Origin: Acephala macrosclerotiorum
Lineage: Eukaryota; Ascomycota; Leotiomycetes; Helotiales; Mollisiaceae
Assembly (NCBI GenBank): GCA_014904845.1
Contig: MU119204.1
Span: forward strand, 62,001-126,000
DNA length: 64,000 nt
Reading direction: 5' to 3'
Both the position numbers and the translations under genes were made by a program. The notes beneath the pieces are model-generated. The model worked only from the letters and a program-made list of their open reading frames with translations. It made no database searches and had not been told where the DNA came from. This document shows positions 1-11,045 of the stretch, piece after piece (position 1 is the stretch's first letter; every line of letters begins with the position of its first letter).

Positions 1-2571
1 TCGCACCTTCATCACATGGCATCGATAATAAGCTTCTCGAAACTGCTATTGATAACAAGGATGATTTCTACCGGCTCTACGAGACCTTGACGGACAAAGC
101 CCTTCGTCATTATACCGTTGCCAACCACATACAGTCTGTTCAGTCGAATATGGCGGACCTTGCTATCCTCAAGTACCACCTCAAAGACTATGCAGCAGCA
201 GCTTCGTACTTCTATCGCATGACTCCTTTTTATGGCGAGGGTGGATGGGCGCAAGTCGAGCTCTCTATGTTGATTTTGTACGCAAAGTGCTTGCGAGAAC
301 TTCAGCGAAAAGAAGAGTATGTCCGCGTTGTCCTAAAGCTGTTATCAAAATCTGCTCTGGTAGAGAAGGAAAGGCTGCTCCGCAAGTCTACCTTGCAGAT
401 AGGTCGGAGTAGTAGTCTGAGCCCTGAGGTCTTACCAACCGAGTCGTACTTATTAGATCTGTTAGAGATCACACGAACTTTGCCGCACGAGGTTTTCGTT
501 CCCCTTCAGAATTTCTTCGCTTCTGTCGAGGTCGATAACACAATTCGATACCACCCGGAGATGGACAGCTTTGGCTTACAGCTTCGTCTAAACTATCTGC
601 TTTCAGACGATATCACTATTGAAAAGGCTAAAGTTAGGGTTGTACCTTTGGTTGGAGAAACGAATCGTGAAATATGGCTGGAGATGGAAGGCGACACTGT
701 TTTCAAAAAGGGAAGTGCTAGGTTAGCCGTGAAAAGCAATGTGAGTTTTGGCCCCTTTCTTCTGCAATCCAAGGCCTAATACAATGATCAAGACCATCAT
801 TCCTGGAACATATACTGTCACCCATGTCATCCTTCAAACCAGCAACATCACTCTCCAATACGACCACAACAGTGCCAATACTCCAGGCACAAAAGCCGCG
901 GCCTTTTTCAGGTGTCCGAAACTCCTAATTTATCACAGGTTAGAGGCAATCAACGTGAGACTTTTCGCCTCCAGGTATATGCATCTAGACCGAAACCGCT
1001 CTCTCGAAATTGAGTTATCGTCTGGTTGGAACAGCATCACGAGTGGCGAACTTCATGTCCGAGCAGCGACTGCAGGTCTGAGGGTGCAGACTAGTGAGGC
1101 CAAGGTTATGGTTGGATCTCTGGAGGTATCCAAAAAGTCGGAAGCTGGCATTGTCCGCTTCGGTGCGATGGAGCAAAATTCGAGCGCCAAATTGGTCATG
1201 CCTTTCAATCTTGAGCACGAGGTCAGCGAGATCTCCCTCAAGATCGAGATCACTTACACTACAGAGAAGGGGACTTTCTTCTTTGCTACTACACCCTCGG
1301 CTTCAATCATGCTTCCGCTTGGGGTCAACGTCCAAGATGTCTTCAAGCATAAGGCCCTCTTCTCCAAGTTCACGATATCTTCATCCACTTCTAGCCCCAT
1401 TCGTCTTCTGAGCTCTCGATTAGAAGCCTCAGATGTTTTTGGTGCTGAAGGCGGTGTTCCGATCTCCAAACCATTGGTCATCTTTCCGCGCCAGCCTGCA
1501 TCAATGCTTTACAAGATTACGAAACTGAAATCCCAACCAAAGGCACACAGTGGTTCCCGAAAAGGTCTGAAGTCATCTTTATCCTTGGTGCTCAATTATA
1601 CTTGTATAGAGGAAGAGATTGAAGACGCAGTAGCTGAGAATCTTCGTCGATTCCTCGAGGAGAAATCGCTTAGCTCCTACACACGACTCATAGTTCCGGT
1701 CGTGCTTGCCGAATTACGAGCACTCCTATCTCCATACGACTTTGAGCGGACAGCGATATTAAACGAAGTCTCTACTTCTATTCTTTCTCCTGTCCATTGG
1801 CGAGACCATTTCTCTGGTCTTGGCCGCGGACAAGGGTCGAGCAAAGATGCTGCAGTCGTGGTACAAGAGTGCCTACAGAATTGGCTACAACAGAAACCCA
1901 GCATCCCACTGGCTCCGTTGTCTATAGACGAAGATTCTGATCGCAACAGTCGATCGATTGTCATTCCTGTCGACGTCCCCTCGGTGACAGTCGTCCACAC
2001 TGCAGACCTCAAATTGCTTGACCCCTCGCCATCTGCCGCCAACATGATCGTGGCAGCCTCAAACCAACCCATTTCTGCATCCTTAAACATCAGATGGACG
2101 AGAATATGGGACACTGAGGTTCCCTCAGAAAATGGCATTAGAAAACCAGCCGACTCTATTGAATTTTTCTACGAGGTCTCGGGCGCATCAGATACCTGGC
2201 TCATTGGTGGAAGGCGGAAAGGTCATTTCAAAGTACCCAGAAAGCCTCAAGAGCAGGACAGCAAGCAAAAGCTATCATACCCGGTGGTACTTATTCCTTT
2301 GAGAGAAGGATTTCTCCCATTTCCAAACGTTGATATCAAGCCAACCCCTTCTGTCAAATCTAGCGGCCATGCTGAAGAGGATCCGTCGCGACCTATGCAC
2401 CCGGTCGTAACTTGTGAGACGGACTTCAAGAACGCTGGAGAGACGTTGAGGGTGATTAGTAACGCACGAAAGACGACAGTGAGCCTTGATGCAAGCGGGC
2501 CCCAAGGCGGTGCATGGCTACTGGAAAGTGAGAGAAGGAGCATTAGCAATGGAGGAATTGTGCTAGGATGA
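1..2571 (+). CDS. TRS130: TRAPPII complex subunit Trs130/TRAPPC10, C-terminal part (5' end outside window)
   Basis: Exons 1-740 (frame from base 3, open to the window edge) and 793-2571; the 52-bp intron 741-792 has a GTGAGT donor and joins in phase 0. The roughly 840 residues visible match the C-terminal half of Trs130/TRAPPC10: a helical part with LAILKYHLKDY-like sequence, then long beta-rich stretches, including the phrase QPASMLYKITK near the middle of exon 2, which is typical of the family. In the family the protein is a subunit of TRAPPII, the exchange factor for Ypt31/Rab11 at the late Golgi. The N-terminal part must lie upstream of the window. The next gene on the same strand starts 1.3 kb away. 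Family recognition is from memory of the sequence pattern; no alignment was run. Confidence 0.85.
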
Positions 2572-3870
2572 TGACCTGAGGCTTCAAGGATAGCAAGCCA
2601 ATACCAAGAAGAGCGGAATACAAAATTAGATTTACGGCTAGACAACAGCTTCCACTCGTACGAGATTGCGAGATCCTGACGATAGTCGGACGGTAGTTCC
2701 TGGTGTTTAGAAAAATCGACACAGTAAAGTATCAGGAAGTCAGGGATATTCATTGTGATTGGGAAACATGGCACCCGAGGGTCAAACAATCAGTAGCATA
2801 ATCCTTCGAACTATCCATTGCAGTTTGTTCGAATTGAGTTCCAGTTTCCTTTCCGAAGTCCCAGGGTACAGGACATCAACAGCCTCTGATCTGTGTTGCT
2901 TATTCTGCACACCAGGAGGGCAACCGCGGTGTCCTTCCTCGCAAAGTCCTGCCATTACGAAGGAGCGGTTTTAAAGCAACGATCCATGCACGTGCTTTGG
3001 TCCAAGCGTTTCCTTACTAAACTCTCGATTTTGGGTGAGGAAAGCTCCCGTATTCACTTTGAATTAGGCGCCAGAATTATGTCCTCTTCAATTGGCTAAT
3101 AGATGAGAGTTTCGTCAATGTCCAGCGGTGGCAAGGACATCGTCTTTACTACAAAACCCACGATCTCATGCACTTTGAGAACCATCCAACGATTCCAGAA
3201 GCTTTTCTGCGAAAGACCCTGCTTCAGATAAACAGATCCCCCACGCTAGGCCCCTCATTTGTGTCCAACTAATAAGCCATTTGGAAACTTTCTCAAGTTT
3301 TCTGGGGTCTGGATCTTGTACCACAAAGCCTGTGGCGTCGAGGGCGACTCCTGAGGCTACATCTACCTAAATTCCCAGCATTCAAATCCCAAACTTCCTC
3401 ACTCCTACAAAGCCCATTGAATTAAATTTCTTTACAAGCGGTGAAACGTAACAATTCAGATAAAAGCAGGAGGCAAGGTAAGCTTTATCGCCTCTCGCCT
3501 CCCTTATCAACGGCGGGCAATTGTTCTCAAAGTGGGCATCATTTACCTTCCCTGAAGGCTGACGGGCGAGGCTAGCGCGCTCCGTACCCGCAGGCGACGA
3601 ATAGCACCCTTGCACTACGGCAACCATAGACGATTATCTTAGTCCTACTTCGTACAAACTTCTGTTTCCAGATCTTCAGAGTTTTTGGGTGCTGGTACAG
3701 ATATGGGATGGGTCTTTTCGGCCTCCCCGCTGGGTATCCAATGATAAGATGCGCTTACTTTTGGGCCTGGTATCAAGCGATGACCTCGGGATTCAGAATG
3801 TAGGTTTATAAAGTGCTAGTGCCCCCAAAACAGAAGAAAGAGGTATTCGACCGCTATCACGTGTGGCAAA
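2572..3870. other. Intergenic region; 3' of TRS130 and promoter of the amino-acid permease
   Basis: No ORF with recognisable protein content is present; the short ORFs here have no splice-compatible partners. The proximal 650 bp carries a group of GATA-factor hexamers (listed separately). Nothing else was recognised. Confidence 0.6.
3226..3747. promoter_or_regulatory. Cluster of HGATAR (GATA-factor) sites upstream of the permease
   Basis: Six HGATAR hexamers fall in 522 bp upstream of the permease ATG: AGATAA at 3226 and 3458, CGATAA (minus strand) at 3485-3490, TGATAA (minus) at 3504-3509, AGATAA (minus) at 3634-3639 and TGATAA at 3742. About 1.5 would be expected by chance in this length. 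AreA/Nit2 GATA factors bind HGATAR and drive fungal permease genes under nitrogen limitation, so nitrogen control is a reasonable inference. It is not shown by the sequence alone. Confidence 0.45.
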
Positions 3871-5828
3871 ATGGCGGAGATCAAGAATGCTACGGAGGAC
3901 TATCCTTCGGACGAGAAGGCAGTTCCTGCCTACGATGTTGCTGCGAGCGAAGATGGGGTCATTGCTGAGAATGTCGACGATCTCAAGCGTAAACTCAGTG
4001 GGAGACAGATCCAGATGATTACAATTGGAGGTTCAATCGGTACCGCCTTGTTCGTCAGTATTGGGTCTGGTCTGGTTCAAGGCGGTCCTGGAAGCTTGTT
4101 GATTGCTTTCACGCTCTACTGCTTCTTCTTGGCCGCTGTCAATAACTGCATGGCGGAGATGGCTGTCTTCATGCCTGTCAGTGGATCATTTGTTCGAATG
4201 GGTAGCAAGTGGATTGACGAGGCTTTTGGATTCATGCTTGGATGGAACTTCTTCTTATACGGTCAGTATCTGCTCAGACACAATCAGAGATTGAAGTTAA
4301 CAACGTCTAGAGGCTGTCCTTATTCCGTGGGAAATTTCAGCTTTAAATCTGGTGTTGACATTCTGGAGAGACGATATTCCGCTAGCTGCTGTCTGTGCTG
4401 GTTGCATTGTTCTCTACGGAATCATCAATCTATTCGCTGTAAAATGGTACGGAGAGTCCGAGTTCTGGCTTTCGTCCGGAAAGCTGTTGCTCATCATCAT
4501 GCTCTTCTGCTTCACATTCATCACCATGGTTGGAGGAAACCCAAAGCATGACGCCTACGGTTTCCGATACTGGCGTGAACCTGGAGCATTCGCAGAATAC
4601 GTCACGACAGGCTCTCTAGGCCGATTCGAAGGTTTCCTTGCCGCATTGTGGAAAGCAGCATTTACCATTGTCGGTCCCGAATATATTGCTATGATGGCAG
4701 GCGAGGCTTCTCACCCAAGAAAGAACCTGAAGCGAGCATTCAAGACCATTTACCTCCGATTTGGCCTCTTCTTTATTGGAGGTGCTTTAGCCTGTGGAAT
4801 TGTTATCCCATACAATGACCCAACTCTGATCAGCATTCTGTCTAGCGATAGCGCCGCGTCTGGAACTGCAGCTTCCAGTCCTTACGTTATTGCCATGCAG
4901 AACCTTGGAATTGGTGTTCTGCCACATCTCACCAATGCACTTCTTGTCACCTCGATTTTCAGCGCAGGAAATTCATACGTGTAAGTTCTTCCAATGTCCC
5001 GGGTATGTAGGAGTCATTGACATCGTGAAACTAGATACTGCGCCTCTCGAACACTGTACAGTCTGTCACTCGACGGCCACGCACCACGCTTCCTCCAGAA
5101 GTGCACGAAGAAAGGTGTTCCAATCTGGTGTTTCTGCGTGACGATGATTTTCCCATTCCTCAGCTTCCTGGCTGTTGGGACGAGTTCCGGGCAGGTCATT
5201 ACTTGGTGGGGTTTCCCTCCCCCTTTCATCTCTCAACAGGACTAACATTTTCCAGGCTCGCAAACTTGACGGAGGCATCTCAGATTATTGACTACATCTG
5301 CATGTGTCTGATTTATATCTACTTCTACCGCGCTCTCAAAGCCCAAGGCTTCGATCGTAAAGATCTCCCATACGTGGGCTGGGCACAACCATATTGTGCA
5401 TGGTTCGGGCTTGGAACAATGATCTTCACTGTTAGCTGTTATGGATATGCCACTTTCTTGCCAGGATGTGAGTACCTTTTCCTTTTGCCCAGTCCTGATC
5501 AATAGGAAGACAGTTGCTAACGGAAGAATAGGGTGGGATACCGGAACTTTCTTCAGTTACTATACGATGGTGTTTGTCTGTCCAATTCTATACGTTGGGT
5601 GGAAGGTTGTGTGGAAGACGAAAGCTATCAAGCCTGAAGAAGCTGATTTGGTGTGTTCCTCTCCTTGCTGGACTTTTAGAATAAGCAGTTAACTCGGGAC
5701 AGATCTGGGAGCGACCAGTCATCGACGCATACGAGGCAAACACTCTCGAACCGCACATGACTTTCTGGGAAGAAATCAAGATGATGGGAGGCTGGAAGAA
5801 GAAGGCGGAGCACAGTCATGCAGCGTAA
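3871..5828 (+). CDS. Amino-acid permease, AAT family (Dip5/AgtA-like)
   Basis: Six exons: 3871-4261, 4311-4980, 5035-5205, 5256-5467, 5532-5650, 5703-5828; all introns are 49-64 bp and GT-AG, and the joined protein is 562 aa, a normal length for the yeast amino-acid transporter family. The N-terminus is hydrophilic and acidic. The conserved entry to TM1 reads RQIQMITIGGSIGTALFVSI, where the GGxIGTGLF-type motif binds the substrate backbone. About twelve hydrophobic helices follow, with KWYGE and YWREPGAF in the loop regions. The wording of the loops (VGGNPKHDAYGFRYW) resembles dicarboxylic amino-acid permeases Dip5/AgtA more than proline or general permeases; this substrate call is an inference. 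It should act at the plasma membrane as a proton symporter. HGATAR sites upstream suggest nitrogen regulation. Confidence 0.85.
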
Positions 5829-7021
5829 ACTCCGAGTTCGCTATCTAAATCGGAAAGTAGGATGCAAAGAATAAAGAAGTCAAAAGCCCAGCTTCAAAAC
5901 GAGTGCGTCTTGTGCGTTCACGAAATTGAGAGGCAAAGATGGATGTCTAATGCGGTTCCTGAGTGAAGAGCATTCTTACCTTCCAGGAGAGCAAAATTGA
6001 AGTGTCCGTCTCAAGGAGAGCACTTTCCACAACGAAAAGTGCTGTCCCGAAGACAGTGCCTAGGCAAGTGCTTGCAAGAGAGATCGTCAAATGAGGCGAG
6101 TGGGCTGTCCCTTCCCGACTTGAAATGAATGGAGGTTAAGAAAGTAGTCGCGCCGCCAGGGCCGACTGCGAAAGTCGGGCGTGCGAAAGAGGAAGGCTGC
6201 CGTCAATTTGAGAAGGAGCATCTTGGCCACCCTTGACAAGTGCGAGTATAAACCCCCCCCCTCTTTCTCGGATTCAATTCTTCCTTCATTCAATCTCAAC
6301 TTCGTTCCCTCGTCACCTTATTTTCTCCTTCACCTTCACCGCGACTCCTTTTCCATCCCGTCTCACGGTCTAGGTATCTCTCGGTCTTGCCTTCGTCCTC
6401 TCACCTTCATCCTCTCGATGCATCCCCTCCCTAAAAAAAAAACCCCCTCACTTCCTCGAAGTCTAATGTCATGAGCCTCGACTTGATATTCGGAAGCTCT
6501 CACCTTGATTAGTTAATCAAATAATCACGTACGAATGTCCTGGGAATCCTAGGACATTGAAAGGAGCAGAGCAAGGACTTGCCTTGGAGAAATTTTCGCA
6601 TAAAAGATACCCGATAATCTGATTTGCTGAAAGTACTAGAGAATCTGGGACTTTTTCGTGGCCAAAAGTTATGATTATGGTCCAACAATTGGTCATGCAC
6701 CTGGACAGGCCTTTGAACATGGCGAGTACGCACTCGCGTGCAAATGTGCTTGCTTGCCCACTCTCCTCATCAATGAATGCACGCAATGATCAGAGATTGA
6801 ACATTCAACTTTACGATTACTCTCAAAGAATCCCAAATGTCCATCCCAAACCCAGTCGCTATGCAATGCAGACCCGCTATCTATCATACATCTATGCAAA
6901 ATGCATACATACACAAACGCTCGCTCGCTCGCTATCATACAAAACGAATACACATCGTAAGCATAGACGTATCCGTGGTATCATATCTCCATCAACATCT
7001 CCTCTCCCTCATCCCCTAATG
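5829..7021. other. Intergenic region with a promoter-like segment
   Basis: Convergent spacer between the permease (+) and the 7022-9086 gene (-). A TATA-like element at about 6245 is followed by roughly 170 bp of strongly pyrimidine-rich sequence (6250-6420), the usual look of a fungal core promoter and leader on the + strand. Only a 97-codon ORF (6181-6474) lies there, with no recognisable product. The rest is AT-rich and unremarkable. Confidence 0.4.
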
Positions 7022-9086
7022 TCAAAAATTCACACTATGCTGCATCGTAATCTGACTCAAGCTCAACGTCCTCGGCGCACTTTTCCTCCCCTCCCCTTTC
7101 CCCTCATCCCTCCCCACCTCCCCGAAAATCTCATCTCCAAACTGTTGCCTCTCCTCACTGGGTGTCTGAAACACTTCTCCATGCTCATCTCTAAAGCGTC
7201 CTTCATCCTCACTACTATCATCCTGTTCAAATGCCGAAAACTCGCCCGCTGTGACACTGATCGGATCACCCGCCGCATCTGAGCCTGGAGTTGGATACGA
7301 AGTTGTTCCAGAATGAGAAGATAGATAAGCCTGAAGTTGACGTTGAAGAGAATGAACTACGTTTTCAAGATCATGTCGTGCTGCTTGCTCGGCGAGAATC
7401 ATGTTAGTGAGAGCGGTGTAGTGCTCCCCAGTAAGTGGACTGTCATTAGTGAATGTCGGTGAACTGGAAGGAATTCCACGGATAGTGGTAGAAGTCGAGA
7501 GCGGGCGTGCGAAATTCGTCGTGTTGGTTGGTGGAGCCGGCATCTCGGAAGTTGGGGCGGTGGATAAGGGAAAGTTTTCAAACGAAGGGTGGTAGGAATT
7601 ATGTGTTGATATTGTGGAGGGGCGACTACTTCCGTAGGAGGAGGAGCGGATTTGACTCCCGCCTAAGTCGCCTCTTGCTCCTGGTGGGCGGGATTCTCGT
7701 GCTTGGGGTCGCGGAGGCGCGTCCCGGTATCTGTACTGGCGGGGTAAGGAAATGTCCGAGTTGTCGGTTTGTGGTCTTGTTATTGAGGTGCTGCGTTTGC
7801 TTGCTGATCCTCGTCTGGGAGAATCTTGAAATTGTATGGTTTCTTCAGGGCGCTGGTAGTTCCGAGAGCTGACCATTCTCTCCATCTGCATCATGCGCTC
7901 TTCTAGTCTCTGTACTCGGGTCTCAAGACTAGCTGCTTGTGTAATCTTCATACCAGCCATCTCGAATATAAAGGGTTGTGGCGGTTCTTGTGGAGGCGCA
8001 TCACGTGCATCATCTCCCTCTTCTACCAGGATGGGCTCTTCGGTTTCGGCTTTGTTCGAAGACATCGGCGACAACACCCCTGGATCATAACTTTCTCTCC
8101 AATATCGAATTTCATCAGAACGGCGCCGTCTAGGTGTTTGTGTCCCCGCAACATCCCGCAGTTCGCCAAGACTTCGACTCCTTCTGTTCGGGTGGCTGCC
8201 GCTGGTGACAGCCGTTCCAATATTTGCATCAGCCACGGCGTCAGAGATTGCTTTGCTGCCCCGTCCGTGTGTGCTTGCTGGTCGCGGAGAGAGTCCCGTC
8301 CAGTCCACATATCCAGGTGTCTTTGTAGGCGTCCATAGTCTGCTCGGTGTAGTGGCTCTGCGAGGTCTCCTTTGCCCGTCTGCTTGTACAGATCCGCGAT
8401 TGCCCTCGTTTTCGGTACTTCCAAGCGGAAAATCATCGGCGACGATCGAGTGGGAGCGTAGTGCGCGGTTGAATTCGTTGATAGGGAGCGAAGCCGAACG
8501 TTTCTGAGAACTCGCAGGCGGACTCCTGTTCAAGGCAGTTGGATCCTTCTCAAATCAGCCAAATGTACACATTCTGGAACCAGACGTAACTCACACTTCG
8601 ATGTTGGCCAGCACGTATCTCACTCGGTCCTTGCTCTTTAGAACTTGAAGACCCGCTTCCTTTCCGTCGTTTCCCAAACAGCCGTCCGAAAACTGCTCTT
8701 ATAGTCGACTTCTTTCTCTGTGGTCTCCCTACACTTGATCCAGTGGTTTTGCTTACAGTGGAATTCCTTAAGTGACTGGGTTGGTTTGTCCGTCTCATCG
8801 GGGCTTCAGGTGAAGGCTGTATGGGCATTGGTTCTGACTGAGCTGCCACAGTTGGATCTATGAAGTCGCTCACTGCAATGCCCGTCTGGTGAGATGTATT
8901 CTCGAGTTGCGCCGCAACAGACTCTCTTATACGGATCTGGTTCTCAGCATCTGATCCTAGGGGCAATGCTATCCCCGCGCCTGGTGTCCTGATTGGGAAT
9001 TCATCGTCGTCCGGGAACGGGATGGGATGGGATATTGTTTTTCCTCGGACGGATTGCCCGGTGCCTTGTCTGCGGAATTTACTCAT
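7022..9086 (-). CDS. Fungal protein of unknown function with a short coiled coil
   Basis: Exon 1 is 9086-8595 and exon 2 is 8545-7022; the 49-bp intron starts GTGAGT, has a GCTGAT branch-like site and closes in phase 0, giving 671 aa. The longer frame upstream begins with TTG, so the ATG at 9086 (MSKFRRQG) was taken. The protein is mostly low-complexity, rich in Ser, Pro, Arg and Thr, with a basic patch at about residues 135-150 (FGRLFGKRRKG). One ordered stretch lies near the middle: a hydrophobic phrase FIFEMAGMKITQAASLETRV that runs into a heptad-like coiled coil (QRLEERMMQMERMV), and a second short helix (ALTNMILAEQAARHDLENVV) lies further on. The C-terminus is acidic. I do not recognise a family with a known role; a scaffold or polarity adaptor is possible but unsupported. 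Confidence 0.65.
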
Positions 9087-11045
9087 GGTGGAGGAGGTTG
9101 TCAACCGTGTCCAATCTGCCTGGGGAGATTCACAGTCGACAGATCATGGCCAGAAGTATCCCTTGGAGTTATACACATTAGGTAGGTACGTGGTGGGGTC
9201 GATGCTTGAGCGTGGCGGCAAGTAAGGGAGAATCATCGCCAGCTGCTTGGTTGGCACGTCATTTTATCGCACATAATATAGAAATCATAGGTGGAAGCGT
9301 TGGTTTGTCCCTGTTCCATGAAGAGAGCCAGCGGAAGTCTTCGCCCATGCGTGGTGGCCGCATCACGTATCATATATTCTGCGACGCCTGTCAGCGATAG
9401 ACAAGGAAGAACCCATGAAACGAGGAGTGATAGCCGAGGACAAGCATGGGTAACGATGGGTTAAAATAGAAGATTGGAAGGACGGGAGATCAATCAAAGG
9501 CGAGAGGGTCGTGGGCTGACCGGGGTTGCCCTGGGCAGCACTAGTGAGCCAGCAACTCCTACGCAGCATCCCTGATGAGCCGCATTACCCTACCCTACCC
9601 TCCCTACCCCACGAAGGCGCTGGCGCTGGCTACGCTGGCTGTAACTGGATTTTCCGCAAATGAGACAACGCCTCAACAGCCTGAAGAGGCCCGAAATGTT
9701 CATGACAAGCAGTGGACGGTCGGCTGCCGCGCCTCACAGCTCCCGCGCCATCACGACGATCTCAGGTCCTCAACCCTTCAGCCAAAAAGGTCTTGTCTTG
9801 CGCCTTCCATCCGAAACGAGCAGCGCAGTTGTCTATTTGAATCGCGGCGTGCGCCCGCACCGGGACAACACGACGATTTCGGAATCTTGGACCCTCCACG
9901 CCTTTCCGAAATGATTGACCGCCATGAGTAGTAGCGAGCGAGGTCTCGATCTGGCGACAGGGAGGCCTGCGTGCTGGGAGGCCCGGCAGGAGATCTTCGT
10001 TCCTCAGGGCACGCAGCACCAAGGAAGCAACACATCAGCAGAACATCTCGAACTGCGCCGGCACAGCTTCTTGCAAATGAGATGTTGGGGATCATGCGCG
10101 ACGACAGCCATAACTTTCCAATCACGCTGTTATGATTCGGGCTTTTTTGGTTATAGATAGTGTTTTCCAACCGCAGCGCGTTATTTGCTCGCAGCAACGT
10201 GCGCGCGTGAAATGCTTGCTGCAGATGCAACTGCTGGCGCTAGGGGTGGAGATGGGGTTGCAGTTGCATGAGAGGATACGAGACCACGAAGACGAGCTAG
10301 CTCCCCTGCAGAGTCGTTACAACGTGTCGACTTGGACATAGAAGTCGGGTGTTTTTCTCCTAGTCTCTTTGATGTGCATATGCAGATTGTCCGAGGGTGG
10401 AAGGGACATCATGGATAGGCCTAATCATGGATCACCTCAATGCAAATTGTCAGCGGCATGAAACAAAAGCTCCAGAGGGGGCGGGCTTGTGCAGTCAAAG
10501 CACCAGGTGTTCGCTGGATTTGCTCGGAGCTTCCAACCGACCAGGGCTTGGGTCGAAGGAGGGGGAAGTGCACAAGGACAACGTCCCATTCGCACATACA
10601 TTCATTTCTTTTGGAGGAGACAAAGATTTATGCATGAAATTCAATGACGCGATAGGTCTTTTTTATGCATCCTTTATTCAACCCAGCATCCCCTTGCCAT
10701 AGCATCCACAGTTGCACAGCTTTTCAGAGGGGTTCGAGACCACTTGCATGAGGTCAAGAGACTTGACAAACTTAATCTCGATATCGATACACGTCCGCAC
10801 GCTTGTAAAGTGAAACGGCCGGAATGGGGCCCGCGTAGTCATTCGTCTGATGAAGCAAGCGGGAGACCCATCAACCCTGGCTCTCACGTGGCAACAATTA
10901 TCTTTTTTGCACCGCGGGCCTTCGAATTTTCGAGATGGCGCAAGCCATGCAATAACAGCAGGCATAATCTGCTATTATGTACGGATCTGGTCTCCGAATA
11001 ATGCCCTTACCAGGAGAGATCCATCGACGGTTCGCGGCGCGGCTA
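9087..11045. other. Intergenic region, promoter of the 7022-9086 gene
   Basis: About 2 kb between two minus-strand genes. Several overlapping 60-150 codon ORFs on both strands (9575-10230) come from a locally GC-richer patch with few stops, and none has a recognisable sequence. A pyrimidine repeat of the ACCCT type at 9585-9610 is short and not telomeric. No RNA gene was seen. Confidence 0.5.

Noticed and set aside
9585..9610. ACCCT-type repeat suggesting an interstitial telomere tract
   Set aside because: Only a few degenerate units and not the TTAGGG/CCCTAA repeat of filamentous fungi.
9575..10230. Overlapping ORFs of 80-150 codons on both strands
   Set aside because: Typical of a locally stop-poor, GC-richer patch; no frame looks like folded protein.
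10725..10745. B-box-like GGTTCGAGACC
   Set aside because: No A box at the right distance and no cloverleaf can be drawn.
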